A DNA stretch of 64,000 bases from Hirsutella rhossiliensis. Its lineage: Eukaryota > Ascomycota > Sordariomycetes > Hypocreales > Ophiocordycipitaceae. The stretch spans positions 186,001-250,000 of the forward strand of contig NW_025408670.1 in assembly GCF_020360975.1 (NCBI RefSeq), given 5' to 3'. The notes under the pieces were generated by a model. That model was not told the origin of the DNA. It did no database searches and worked only from the letters and a program-made list of their open reading frames with translations. The translations under genes were made by a program, and so were the position numbers. Positions within the stretch are counted from its first letter, which is position 1, and every line of letters begins with the position of its first letter. Of the stretch, positions 39,739 through 51,635 are shown one piece after another.

Positions 39739-41690
39739 GTTGAATCTGGCCGGTTGCTGCTGAAGCCAGATCAATGCTTGCAACAGCTCACTCGTTGCGC
39801 AGCGACACCCGGGTCCTCCAATTGAAAGCTTGGCGAGTCAAAACCCCTTCAGCATTAAAATATCCCAGATCTCGGAACGAATGGTATTGAGGTTGTGGGC
39901 GGAAATGAGAGGTACGAAACACTGGTACACACAAGTTCCAGAACTGCAAGTCCTGCATCATCCTACTCGAGCTTTCATCTGGAAGCAGCGAAGGTCATGT
40001 CCCTGATAGGGAGTGTGGATATACGACGCGATCATGAACGAGAGGACCTGAACTTGCTCCCAGGCAACGCGCGCTTCAAAGGCTCCATGCTGGGGGGGGG
40101 CATCTTTACCCAGTTGGTGGTTACTGGATTGATAACTATGCTGTCTTGCGTTCCTCCATGAGGACAGACTAAGCGTGCCTCAAGACACGATTTAAGCGAA
40201 AGGCTTCACTTTGCAACGGCCGCTTCATCCTCTACTATGCTTTCTCCGCCTTAGCAGCATGTGTGTGAGCCTTCATGTCACTCAGGCCTTGAGTCCTTGA
40301 TGAACATCAGATCTACGGCTTACCCTAGCATGGATTATTATGTAGCCATCTACAGTAGACAACCTTGAATAGAGACGGTATATACCTTCCATGGTGCTAT
40401 TAAAGTGATGCTAAATGACCCCATTAATACTGCACATGGTTTACTAACAAGCCTACCAAAAATAGGACTTGCCAATTTGTCTCTCACGACAACCTCTACC
40501 AAGAGGAGTTTGCCGAGATGATGGCCCAAGGCCAGGCTCTCGGCAGCAAGCTTGAGGTGTTGACTGCCTTTTCTCGACCACGTAGCCGCCGCGGAGAAGC
40601 GGAGGTGGTCCAGATGCATTTTCAGGATCGAATCAACAGCCGCCGCTGCGACGGGTCTCGACTCCTCCCGGGTCGATCAAGGGCATTCTACGTTTGCGGT
40701 GCAGCCAGAACGGTAAAGGCTGCGGGAAACGTCATGAGAGAGACGCTAAAAGACGCAAGTGACCGGGAAGACGGTCGGGCTAAGAGGTAGAGGGTCGATC
40801 GAAAGCCATCGAAGAAATGTCGAAGAAATGGTCTAAGGATGTTTAGGGTTGACACTTTCTACTTTTCGAAGAATACGTGTCATCTTTACTGGCTTATGTC
40901 TTTCGATTAGAAAGATGGGCTGTAGTGTGCATGAGACATTTGCACGAGAATAGCAGAGTCAAGGCAACGAACCAAGCAAATAGCAATCGCTCTCCACCGC
41001 ATATAAAGACAAGACTAAGGCTATCATGCCTCCTCCACCAATCCTCGGCCCCATATTAATAGTCTTAGATTATCACTAGTTATTGGGTAGGTGCATTGAC
41101 AGAGAGAGAGTGTTGTAGATATCTATCTATATATATATATAAAGCTGGTGGGGTCTCTCCGCCCGGATCCTTCCTGCCGCCGGTCAAGGTTCGTCTCTCC
41201 CTGGACATGACTGTGTGAGGAAACCACTAGGTTGTGCAGGCAAAAGTAAAGTGACACGCCAACAGATGACCTGGTAGTGGACCCTATATGCCATGGAGGT
41301 GCTGGTGGCAGCTGACAGACTGCACGCAACACCAGCACTCGGCTTGACGCATTTGCAGGTCATCCATAACCTCTGTACAAAGGCGACTGATACGGTGGAA
41401 GCCCGTTCTTATGCTCATCGCAGGTAAAAGGCGATCAACATGGACACAACTGATCATGACGGTGAACACATTCGATACAAATTTCAACCGCAAACAAGCA
41501 TGCTTCAACGACCAGAAGAAGCTCGCCCCCTGCGTCGCCCGAGTCAAGACACCGCATCACCACTACAGAAACGCCGTCATTACTCCCTCTTGCTGAAGCT
41601 ACCGTACAGGACATCCAGCGCCCAGTGGTCCGACATGAGCATGCAGCCTGCGTTGACGCCTTGCTTCGAAACGACAATACAAGACCATGC
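39739..41690. other. intergenic, no gene seen
   Basis: Short ORFs only, none protein-like. Contains an AG run near 41,101-41,110 and an AT-rich TATA repeat at about 41,127-41,141. The right end should hold the 3' end of the neighbouring minus-strand gene. Confidence 0.5.
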
Positions 41691-43325
41691 TCAGGCAAAC
41701 TCCCTAGGCCGCTGCGCACCCCCCAGAGCGGGGTGATCCTCGTAGTCCTTTGCGTCCGAGCTCTTCCACGGCGAAGGTGCCGCGGGCGAGTGGGAGACTG
41801 GCTGGAGGCCAATCTGCTGCGACGGGGGCTCGTAGCCTGGTGGGGGTTCTGACGGGTAGCCTGCTCCCGGGGGGGGATGCTGATCCGCTCGCCAGGGCTG
41901 CGCTTGGTAGCCGGTGGGGACGCCGCCGAGCGGGTCGCCCGCGCCCCGGGTCCGTTTCTTCTTGAACAGAAATTGCCGGCCGACGGAGAGGAAGAGGATG
42001 GCAAAGGCGCCGAGGATGATGAGCCCGGCGAGCACCATGCCGAACTTGCGGTTGAGGGCAAAGGTGAAGCCACTGCGAGTCTCGGTCAGCAAGCTGTTCC
42101 ATCATGGACCGACAAAGGTGGACGTACAAAAACGCGTTGAGCGTGCCGAGGAAGAGGATGATTCTTCCCAGCCAAAGGTGAGCCATGCCAAACTTGGTGG
42201 GCGCCTTGGTCTTGCGGAACTTTTGGTGGTGAAGGACGCCGAGTGTGAACTGGCCGAGGATGAAGCCGACAATGACGAAGCCGAAGATTTGGTGATAGGA
42301 CCGGAAGCCTCGCGACTAGGCAAGGGCTCGTGTCAGCAGTAGAAGACATTGGAGGGGAGCAAACGCACCCTCTGGTAGTTGAAGCTGGTCAGGATGCCGA
42401 GGGCGAGACCGGCAAGGACACCAGCCACGCCAACGGCCTGGTTGACGCCATGCCACCTTGCCTAGCGGCCGAGGCGGAGGAGGACGACGCCGAGAGGAAA
42501 CAAGACGACGATGAAGAAGACCATGAAGGCGCCGTGCAGGCCGGCCTTGTAGTCTGACTTGTGCGTCTTGCGGTAGTCGAGCGAGGTGCCGACAGCCTTT
42601 GACTTTGCGTCGAGAATGGGGGCGTCGGGGCTACCCTGGGTGCGCTTCATGTCGATGGTGAAGACGCCAAACTCGCGGTGGAACTTGAGGTCGGCGGCGG
42701 GACTGTTGCTGCGGAAGCCCTCGCTGGGGCCGAGGGCATAGATGGCCTTTTGGTTGGGCGACGAGACGTCAATGTAGCCGCTGTTGGAGTCGGCGGCGGG
42801 CCAGCTGCGGCAGTGCTCGATACATTTGGCGACAAGGACCATGTGGTCGTCGATGACGCCGGTGCCGGGGAGCAGCTCGTAGCGCAGCTCCGGGTAGTGC
42901 TGGGGCTCGTAGTTGCCGTAGGCGAGGCGGGGGGAGAAGGTGACGTTGTCGCCGCGGTCGTTGCGGTAGACCATGAGGAAGAGGGCGCCCTTCATGTCGT
43001 CGCTGCCGAGGCCGACGGCGGCCCACGAGTTGTCGACGTGGGCGCGCATGGTGAAGAAGACATCGGTGTTGCCATTGTCGGGGACGGTGAAGGCAAACGA
43101 GACGTCGCCGCCGGGGGAGACGAAGGTGGACTGGCCGTTGGGGGATTCGTCGTCTTGCGCGGCAACGAGAGCCAAGGCTGTGTGCGTGGTTAGCTAGCTA
43201 CCCTCTTCCTCTCTGGACTGGTCTCGAGGAGGGAGATGCAATCGACAAGAGCTGGGGGCCGGGGAGGACGAGGGCGGCTTACCTGCAGCAGCCACAGCCG
43301 CGCGCCAAAACCTCGTGAGCAGCAT
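41691..43325 (-). pseudogene. DOMON-cytochrome b561 membrane protein with an in-frame stop
   Basis: Four exons on the minus strand: 43325-43283, 43177-42369, 42315-42128 and 42072-41691; all junctions are canonical and in phase, giving 474 codons. Signal peptide MLLTRFWRAAVAAA; DOMON domain (FAFTVPDNGNTDVFFTMRAH to about residue 190), which in the family binds heme or sugar; then five to six membrane helices of a cytochrome b561 domain with conserved His (WHGVNQ, RSYHQIFG, LGVLHHQ, MAHLWLGR); Pro-rich cytoplasmic tail. One TAG at 42462-42464 sits between GVVLLRLGR and ARWHGVNQAVG, separating DOMON and first helix from the rest. A CAG or TTG codon with one change would explain it; sequencing error is also possible. 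Everything else is intact. Confidence 0.75.
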
Positions 43326-44384
43326 GCTGGCGAGATTTGGGGGCGCACTCGTGCGAGAGAGAGCGTGTCGAGAGGAAGAGAAGACGGGGAAGGCAAGCAA
43401 GCCCGGGGAAAACAACCCCCCCGTCGCGGCTGAATGTTGTCACATACTGTAGGTACTAGCACTAGTAGATTATCCGCAGGCGCAACATCAACCGTGACGC
43501 AGCGACCGTAGGCCATCCATCATAATAATTAAGCTCTGGCCAGCAAGGGCAGGGCAATTCTGCCCCTCCCCTTTTTTCATAAACCCCCCGTAGTTCGTAC
43601 GGTCACCCACTGAGAGAGCTGGGGGGATTGATTACTGCTAATTTCGAGAACTGCCTTCTTGTTGGGTAGGCCAATCAGCGCGTGCCCAATCAAATTCGGC
43701 TGACAGAGGGGAGGGGCCTGTCAGTGTTGCTGCAGGGTCTTTGGGTGGGTGTCTGTCTGCCAGCGAGCACAACACCTGGCGGTGCCTGCAGGGTGCCCGT
43801 GTTTATTATTAGGGCTGCCTCCGGGGCCCGGGGGACGTGCACTACCCGGCCCGTTTCCGTTCTCCATTCCTCATGACTGGGAGCCGACCTTGCGCTGTCC
43901 GACAAGTAACTTTGTCCTCTTGACCAAGATTCACATGCAACCGTCGTCATCCTACGTTACCCCGTCGATACATGCTTCTACACCGCGTGCAGACCATCCA
44001 CGGAGAGTGGAGTACGATACTCTTATTCCAACAGTACCTCGACACCGCCAACCCCCCCCCCAACAACAACAACAACATGCAGCAATGTCCGCCTCCGCTT
44101 GCGCTCGTCTTGTGAGCCCATCTGGACTCTGACTCGGCCCGTCTCCAAAAGGCAGCGGCGTGTCACTTGTGGAAGACGGCGAGCGGCATGAACCATGGAA
44201 TGCGCTCAAAATTTGATGATTGATTGGGCGCTGCACGTCCGGGTCAACCGTCATCTTCCATCGCTCATAGGCGTTCCAGCTAGGCTTCCACACGCGATTC
44301 CAGATACAGGTGCATTACATGCCCATGGCAATATACAAGGCCGATCCTACACATGCGTCTCATCTCTCATCATCGTCAACACCG
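43326..44384. other. intergenic, no gene seen
   Basis: Probable 5' region of the DOMON gene (43,326-43,520) and 3' region of the phosphodiesterase gene. A CCAACAACAACAACAAC microsatellite lies near 44,058-44,075. No coding evidence. Confidence 0.5.
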
Positions 44385-45372
44385 CTACAGCCCGTTGAGG
44401 ACCTGATGTGCCTTTTTCGCCTCGCCAATGTTGACCCAGTCAAGCTGCACCGAACGTCAGCCTCCCTTGTTCCATTCCCTCTCAAGCAAGACGGCCAGAC
44501 TCACCAAGACAACATTGGGCTGCGGCTTCCCGTCGCTCTTGCACAGGGCAACCTGCTTCTGGATCGACGCCAGCGAGTTGGTCGTGACCGCGTCAATCAT
44601 GTTGGGGAAGACAATGTCGCCAACCTGGAAGTTGAGCATGTGGTTCATGATGCCCATGAGCTTCTTGGTGTCTCCGTTGGACGGCCGGTCGACGCGGCAC
44701 GTCGGGAATTCCTTGTCGGTGATGCCGTAGGGCGTCTCCCAGAAGTAGTCAAACTCGCTGATGATGTAGTCGACCTTGGTCTGGTCGGCGTGATAGTCTG
44801 CAAGGCGTGTGAGTGAAAGTAGAGGTCAATGGAAAGGGGGACTCGTTACCCATAAAGACAATCAGACGGGTCCCCGCCTTGATGAGCTCCTGAAGCGTTG
44901 GCCACCGGTCCTTGGCCATCGTGGCCTTGGGACGAAAGACGTGTTTCTTGAGCCCGGTCTCGTCAAAGGCGGCATCGAATTTTTCCATGGGGATGGCGTC
45001 AATGTTGGTTAGCAGCAGCGTCACCACGTCGTCCGGGTGTTTGTCGAGCCAATCGGCAACCTCGCGCAGGTAGCGGCTCAGAGGGCCGACGTCGAGATAC
45101 CAGCACGACGTGTGGCACATCTCAATCTCGCCAAACTTGTCCTGCGTCTGCGCCTGCAGGAACCGCACGCCGCTGTCCAGCTGCTCCGTCACCGTCACGA
45201 ACTGGTTGTCGAAGGGCGAGTCGCCGACAAAGGCGCTGTTGTGCGTGCCGATCATGGTCACCTCCGAGTACCGCCGGCCGCACAGCTTGTCGTGGCCATT
45301 GCAGGCGGCCGCGGCGGTGCCGGCCCACGAGAGCACGAGGCCGGAGAGACGAAGCAGGCTGGAGAGGTGCAT
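44385..45372 (-). CDS. secreted PI-PLC X-domain-like phosphodiesterase
   Basis: Three exons on the minus strand: 45372-44850, 44797-44505 and 44444-44385, 291 aa. Introns are 52 and 60 bp with GTAACG and GTGAGT donors. Signal peptide MHLSSLLRLSGLVLSWAGTAAA; then CNGHDKLCGRRYSEVTMIGTHNSA, where TMIGTHNS carries the first catalytic His of the PLC-like phosphodiesterase fold; IEMCHTSCWY with the second His; LREVADWLDKHPDDVVTLLL, RLIVFMG, and the end VNIGEAKKAHQVLNGL. The family cleaves phosphodiesters of phosphoinositides or related lipids; fungal secreted members are poorly characterised. The short third exon is fixed by the conserved C-terminal DWVNIG. Confidence 0.9.
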
Positions 45373-46857
45373 CGTATGGGGCCGAGGAAGCGACGTCGAT
45401 TATCAGCAGCCGAGAGGGTCCTCGCTCGCCGTCGTCCCCCCGCGGCCCTCCCGGCGAGGACTCGGGCCTTGTTATATACGCCGATTCCCCCGCCGGATGA
45501 TAAACGACGGAAAAGCACGACGAGGCGCCTCACGTTGGGCACATGGACGGCGGCCCCGGGGTTGAGGGCCCGTGGTGGCAGGTGGTGGAGGTGGTGATGA
45601 GAAGTAGGCAGCAGGCCAAGTCATCGGATGCCGTCCATGGCCAATGTCCGTGCCGGGTTTCAGTCTCCAAGCCCAAGGCGTATTTGTACAACAGCCAGTC
45701 GCCCCTGTCGCAAAACGCCGTGCCAAGCGGGGGAGGCTTGGGGAGACGAGACGGAGAGAGGGAAGAAAAAGAGATCGCGGGCCAGCCTCGCCGCAGCTCC
45801 GGTTGATTGCTGGCTCGTATTATTACTAACTGCCCGAGGACGGAAGCGTTGGTTTCCAGCCCCTCTCAATGCGAGCTCACCCAAAGTACCATGGAGGAGC
45901 GGCTCTTGACTATTTCTGCATGCGATTGTCCCCAAGAAAAGCTTCTTCAGGCACGCGGCATGACTTGCTGCGACGGCGCTGATGCCTGGTCACACGGAGG
46001 AGCGGCGGCTGATGGGGGGCGGGTTGATCTCTCTCGGGTCCCGTGTGCCCTTTTCCGTCTGGGTTAGATACATAATTACCTCTATGTAAAGTCAAATCAT
46101 GAAGGGCATAGGGTAGGACCAGGGGAAGAAACCCTTGATTTTACTGCTCCTTTATTTTCCCGTGACTTCATTTTGGTCTGAATCAACAACGATTCATCAA
46201 GACTATAATGAAATGCTGGGGCCCCTACCTTAAGTTAACTTGATAACAATTTGATACTTTCACGGGGAGGGACAAAGGCACATACCCCAAACCACCCCGC
46301 TGCCTACGGCAGACGGGTTCAAACATGTTCTCAAATCAGATCATCTGATCATTAGGTACGCAAGCGAATGCAAGCGTAGACGAGGCTAAATCCAAAGTCA
46401 TCGGGGCGCCAATGCCGAGTTGCAAAGGCCATGGTTCCTTTTGTCCATCAGATTGCACCCCTTCTTCGAGGTATGTGCCCTTGTGGCGCAATCATGCTGC
46501 AAGCACCGACGCATCGCTCAACATCCCTGCAGGCCACTGGTGCCAAGGAGGCGACTTGTTTGGCTGAAAGCCCAGCAGCCCGCAACCCAGCAGGCCAGGA
46601 GACTCGGCTTCAACGGCTTTGTTGCCGGTGCACGGACATTTCTCCGTCTCTCGTCTTTCGCTCTGTTGGCGCGTTCATCGAAAAGCCTTCTCCCCAGAGT
46701 CCCAGGAAAAGGAGAAAGAGAGGCCGGTTTTGGGAGACTGAGAGAGCGCACTGACCAGCCCCTTATCTTATCGCGCGAACCCTGTCACGACACCCTATCC
46801 TCTCCCACCACCATCGCGGCCTTTTGCCAGGCATCCAAGCATGCTTCGCCGCCTACC
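45373..46857. other. divergent intergenic region
   Basis: Separates the phosphodiesterase and DnaJ genes, which are transcribed away from each other. A TTATATACG-like TATA lies about 95 bp upstream of the phosphodiesterase start (about 45,470). Open frames near 46,420-46,850 run into the DnaJ gene but are not protein-like. Confidence 0.5.
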
Positions 46858-48011
46858 ATGTCGAACTTTCTCTCCCTCGTAGGCTGGTACATCCTCCCGA
46901 GAGTATGTCTCCCCCACGGACTCTCCTCCATCGCCTGCGGACCACAAGCAGCTAACATGACGTCTGGCAGCTCGCAACATCATGGATCCAATCCATCTAC
47001 TACGCCATCACCATCCGCGCCGGCGACCCCAAGCCAGCCCCCGGCTCCGCGCGCTTCCTCTCCCACCGCCGCACCATCAACATCCTTGTCGTCGCCACCT
47101 ACTTGCTCTACACCATCTACGAGGCCGGCTATGAGCTGCGCGCCGAGCCCTCCTTCTACCAGGACCTCGGCGTGCCCCTCGGAGCCGCCGACCGTGAAAT
47201 CAAGTCGCGCTTCCGCAGGCTCGCCGCCATGCACCACCCAGACAAGGCCGGCGCCGCTGCTGACCTCCGCGACAAGGCCTCCTTCTTTATGCACCTTAAG
47301 CTTGCCAGTGACACGCTGCAGGACGCGGCAAGGCGGTTTGCCTACGAGCGCTTCGGCCCGGACATTGTGGAATGGCAAAAGTGCGTCACCATCAGAGACT
47401 TTGTCAGTCGGGGCGTCCTGGGCGGTATTCTCCCCCACTATGCCGTTGCTGCCGCCACAATCTACGTCCTCGGCCTCTTTGGCTACATGGAGTTTGGCAA
47501 GTTTCACCGCTGGCTGATCCTAATCACCCTCTGCGTCTTTGAGGTCCATGTTGTCACGCGGCCGGCGTTCCCCCTCGTCGTTGACGTGGTCAACGCCCTC
47601 ATCACGCGCGTTTCTTCCCGTGCGCCGTACCTGCCGTTCCAGGCCATCCAGCTCGCCCGGAAGCTCACCATTACCGTCTACATCGGACTCGCACAGATTG
47701 GACCCCTGCTGGTGCAGCAGACGCGGCCCGGCAGCCGGGCCGCCCAGGGCGAGGATAAGGCCCTCGAGCAAGGGCTTCAACGCTTGGACGCCGTCGTCAA
47801 CCAGCTCAACACGGAAACCAGCCGGCTGGTGGCCATGGAGATGGCGCCCTTCAAAGGCGATGCCGGCGCCGTCAGCAATCTCCAAGGCAAGATGCAAGAG
47901 TGGCTGGTCCAGAACACGCTGCGCTCCGATCCCATGGTGCGGGATGCGCTGGGTACTTCCTTCAGGAAGAGGCGGATAGACGCGCCGAGCGGGGCCAAGG
48001 GCAACCGATAG
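46858..48011 (+). CDS. membrane-anchored DnaJ (J-domain) protein
   Basis: Two exons, 46858-46902 and 46971-48011, 361 aa. The short first exon codes MSNFLSLVGWYILPR; intron GTATGT...GGCAG. A first membrane helix (TINILVVATYLLYTIYEAGY) precedes a J domain at about residues 72-135 with the HPD motif in MHHPDKAG, then two or more further hydrophobic segments (GGILPHYAVAAATIYVLGLF; WLILITLCVFEVHVV) and a C-terminal helix plus basic tail. J domains activate Hsp70; this architecture suggests an ER or other endomembrane co-chaperone with Hsp70 partners. Conserved across filamentous fungi in my recollection, with no assigned name. Confidence 0.85.
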
Positions 48012-48243
48012 GTGGGCATTGAGAGTGTTTAGAGAGCCAGTCATGTTGATAGAGAATCCATGAGAACATTCAGTTGATATAGAGTCAGTCACTTGACGAC
48101 GTGGCACTCGTAGATGATGTGGTCATGTGGCACGGCGCCTGCATTACCGCCGTGCCATGTTATCTATTACGCAACCGGTCTAGCCATATCGACACTTCTA
48201 TGGGCTATATACATCTCCGAATTATTTGCGTTTCCACATGCGG

Positions 48244-50322
48244 TCAAAGCCTCTGCGCCCCTCTCGTCTCAATGGGAATCAGGCACATGCCGACAAAGGC
48301 AGACAGAATCAGCGTGGCCGACATGTAGATGGGCGTCGTCGCTCCGTCGCCCGGCATGTTGGCGGCCAAGACCGGGGCCATTAAGCCCGTCAGGCGATTG
48401 AGGAAGCTCGCGACGCCGGTGCCGGCGCCGCGGACGGGCGTGGGGAAGAGCTCGGGGGTGAAGGCGTAGAGGACGCCGTACATGATGTTCTGGGCAAAGG
48501 CCTCGACGCACGAAAAGGCAAGCTGGGCGGCGGGCGTGGTGCCGAGGGTGACGAAGAGGAAGAGGAAGACGGCCGACAGCAGGGTCGAGCCGGCGAGGGT
48601 GCCGCGGCGGCCGAGCAGCGGCGACGGGTGGTCGACGAGGTAGGCGGCCAGCAGGCTGCCGGGGACGCCGACGACCGAGGTGATGGCGTAGTTGCGGTAC
48701 GCCTCGCGCGAGATGGGGGCCGTTTCCGACTGCACCGCGGCGCCGGGGCCGTGGGCGTGGGAAAAGTACTGGGGCAGAAAGGCGTTGAAGAGCGGGTAGC
48801 CCATGCCGATGCTGGCCCAGCAGAACCAGACGAGGGCCGTGGCCAGGCCGAGCGTTCGCGTGCGGAACAGGGGGCGGAGGCGCTGGCCCGATAGGTCTTT
48901 TAGCTTTTCCCGCAGGACCTGTGCGCCGGAGACGGCCGGGGCTCGGGGGATGGCGAGCGCGGCGTGGACGGGGTCTTGGTCGTCGTCGTCGTCGTCATCG
49001 TCTGCGGCAACCCGGTCGAGAATGGCCGAGGTGAGCCACGTCTTGGTGCCGTTGCGGTGGGCGATGCCGTGGACGACGGCGACGGCCTCGGCCTGGCGGC
49101 CGCGGTTGAGGAGGAACTTGGGCGACTCGAAGAGGTGGAAGCAGAAGCAGCGGACGACAAACATGGCAAAGGTGAGGACGCCGATGACGACGATGAAGTA
49201 GCGCCAGCCCTGCTCGACGGGCCACCTGGTCATGCAGTACCAGGCAGCCAGCGACGACGCAAGCTGGCCAACGGGCCACCAGACAGAGAGCAGGGTGAGC
49301 AAGGCGCTCGAGGCGTCCGGCAGGAACTCGAGGAACAGGGCGCCGTCGACGGGCAGGTTGCCGCCGACGCCGAAGCCGGCGCCGGCGAGGCAGAGGCAGA
49401 CGGCGGCCCAGGAGCGGGCGTAGGCGGCGGCGATGCCGAGCAGGCTGGTGATGAGCAGCGTCAGGTTGAAGGCCGGGCGGCGGCCGAGGAAGTCGGAGCC
49501 GATGCCCCACAGGAAGCTGCCGGCGGAGAGGCCGACGAAGAGGGCGCTCGTGGTGTAGCGCACCGTCTTTTCCGAGAGGTCGAACTCGGCCGAGAGCGAG
49601 GGCAGGCAGAGGGAGACGCCCTGTAGGTGACGAGCGTGTTAGCCGATGCTGCTGCATGTTGATGGCGCCGTCGCCGGGGCATGCTTGGCGCAGGGGGCAC
49701 TTCGTACCTGCAGCCATAGACTGGAGGCGCAACAGCGAGTCAGCGAGGAAGAGTCGACGAGGAAGAGTCGACGAGGAAGAGTCGACGAGGAAGAGTCGAC
49801 GAGGAAGAGTCGACGAGGAAGAGTCGACGAGGAAGAGTCGACGAGGAAGAGTGCAGCACACTTACTTATCCGCAAACCAGCCGAAGCCGCACAGGACAAA
49901 CAGGTGCCAGTTGTACGGGCCCATGCCAATGTCCTGGATGGCCTTGTTGATGAGCTTCGACTTGACTGCCGGCAGGTGAGCCCACGACCCCTTGTCCAGC
50001 GAGAACAAGGCAGAGACACATGACGCCGCGACTCACTCTCGTATTCCGTCCACCGCTGTCCGCCGCTGCACGCGCCGGCCCTCGTTTCCTTGCGCAGGCC
50101 CCGTATGGAGTACTCGCCCTCGTCGTCGAGCATGCCCTGGCCCTCGCCGCCATCGGCCTCCTCCTTGTCGAGGACAATGTCAGTGCCGGCAGCAGGGCGA
50201 GCATGCCGCCGCGGCGCGGAATGGCTGTACAGGTGCGCCTCCTCGAGGGGGACGAGGACGCCGGCGTAGTGGTGCGCCGACTCGACGCGGCCGAGGCTCA
50301 GGCGCCACGAGACGACCCTCAT
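48244..50322 (-). CDS. MFS transporter (sugar/SV2-like) with 13-nt microexon
   Basis: Four exons on the minus strand: 50322-50037, 49965-49866, 49720-49708 and 49620-48244, 591 aa. Cytoplasmic N-terminus of about 110 aa, then AIQDIGMGPYNWHLFVLCGF, FADNLWLQGVSLCLPSLSAE, GSFLWGIGSDFLGRRPAF (the G-x-x-D-x-x-G-R-R MFS signature between helices 2 and 3), ten or more further helices, and a long central loop with Asp repeats. The microexon supplies TLWLQ-type residues exactly where relatives have NLWLQG, and its splice sites are canonical, so the model is favoured. Substrate unknown; organic acid or sugar uptake is usual for the group. Confidence 0.85.
49708..49720 (-). other. 13-nt microexon of the MFS gene
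   Basis: TCTATGGCTGCAG, flanked by CTCCAG and GTACGAAG on the minus strand. It completes the split Asn codon and adds Leu-Trp-Leu-Gln, joining FAD to GVSLCLPS in frame. Confidence 0.8.
49745..49852. repeat. 14-bp minisatellite inside an MFS intron
   Basis: Seven perfect copies of GAGGAAGAGTCGAC plus a partial eighth. It lies in the second intron of the MFS gene, enlarging it to 145 bp against about 70-90 bp for its neighbours. Confidence 0.95.
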
Positions 50323-51049
50323 GATGGATTGATGGGGGCTCGCGTAGGAGAGGTTGCCGCCGAAACTTCGATAATGGAATATTTGTTTAGATTATATGGC
50401 CGGCGTCGCGTTGGTTCGTGATGCGAGTGAAATGGGGATCTGTATTAAAGCAAACTGTCACCTCTACTCTGCCCGGGCGAGCACAAAGTTGAGAGACGCA
50501 ACGAAAAGAACGAGTGAAGCGCAATGCAACATGAAAACGAATGAAGATGGGTTCCCTTGAAAGGATAGGAAAAGCACGAGTCAGCAGCAAGCTCATCGGG
50601 CTAAGAGGTCATTGTATGGGGCCCAGCCTTGGCTGGTTATTCACGGGCCGTGGCTAATTAATGCCTGTTTGGGTAACGTCTTCAGCACCGTCATGAACAT
50701 GAATCGTGCGCCGAGCATCGTGACTTTTTATTCCTGCGTGGACGGCGGCGGATTAACGGGGCCTGGTGGAGTCGTGACATGTGCACACCAAAGAGGCGAT
50801 TGTCTCGCACCGGCTCCCTTTTCGGATAGACCCTTATGTAAGTTCCAGCACCACAGACGAACCGCTCGGACGATGGAGATTCATTCTGTTACATTTTTGG
50901 TGCCAGCAAAGCAGATGCTACCAGACAGACGCCATCCCCGTGCTTGTACTCGAGTCGTCAGATTCGGTCACAGCACAGGCCAACGCCCCAACTCCTTGTT
51001 CCCGCTAGCCATTGACCCTGTTGGACTTGACGTGACGTCGCTGGAGCTT
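50323..51049. other. intergenic, no gene seen
   Basis: Upstream region of the MFS gene and downstream region of the Sub1 gene. No protein-like ORF. Confidence 0.5.
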
Positions 51050-51635
51050 CTAGCCCTCGTCCTCGTCGCTCGTCGCCTCGATGTTGGCCTTGGCCGGCTT
51101 GGTCTTTTCCTTCTTGACCCTGTTTTTGGCGGGGGCAGCAGCGCCTGTATCCTCGACGTCGCCGACCGTCTGGCCCATGTCGCGGAGGGTCGCGCTGATA
51201 GCGGGAGCGGCTCTGAGCAGGGCCGAGTACTGCTCCACGGACAGAGAGATTCCCTGTGGAAAAAAAAAAGAGAAACACGTTAGCCCGCGTACCATAGCCC
51301 AAGAGAGAGCTCGGAGCACACTGACCTTTTTGCCCGGGAGCAGCTTGCCGTCCTTTTCGTAGTACTCGCGGATGTTGACCAAGCTCATGTTCTTGAACTG
51401 CGACACGCCGACGCGTCGCTTGCTAGACAACTGCGTCCCTCCCCGTCAGCGCGCGCAAAGCCAGGGGGCAATGAGGCGCACGTACCTCCCAGAACGGGTT
51501 GCCTTCGTCGTCCTTGCCGTCGGGCGCACCGGGCGCGTGCTTGGTCTTCTTTGCCGGTTTCTGGGCCATCTGCGGCTCGTTTTCGTCCAGCTCGTCGGCG
51601 GCGCTGGCTCTGCGCTTCTTGGAGTGGGAAGACAT
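51050..51635 (-). CDS. SUB1: transcriptional coactivator PC4/Sub1
   Basis: Three exons on the minus strand: 51635-51486, 51430-51326 and 51253-51050, 152 aa. Lys-rich N-terminus ([20 protein letters not shown]), then the PC4 fold: [58 protein letters not shown]. The family binds ssDNA and promotes transcription by RNA polymerase II and III. The acidic/basic tail ([20 protein letters not shown]) is typical of fungal members. Junctions fall exactly between conserved blocks. Confidence 0.95.

Noticed and set aside
39895..41740. Small ORFs between the barrel protein and the DOMON gene
   Set aside because: No family resemblance, no splice-compatible neighbours, low-complexity readings.
47539..49861. 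Alternative-frame ORFs over the DnaJ and MFS genes
   Set aside because: Out-of-frame shadows; the chosen frames carry the HPD and MFS signatures.
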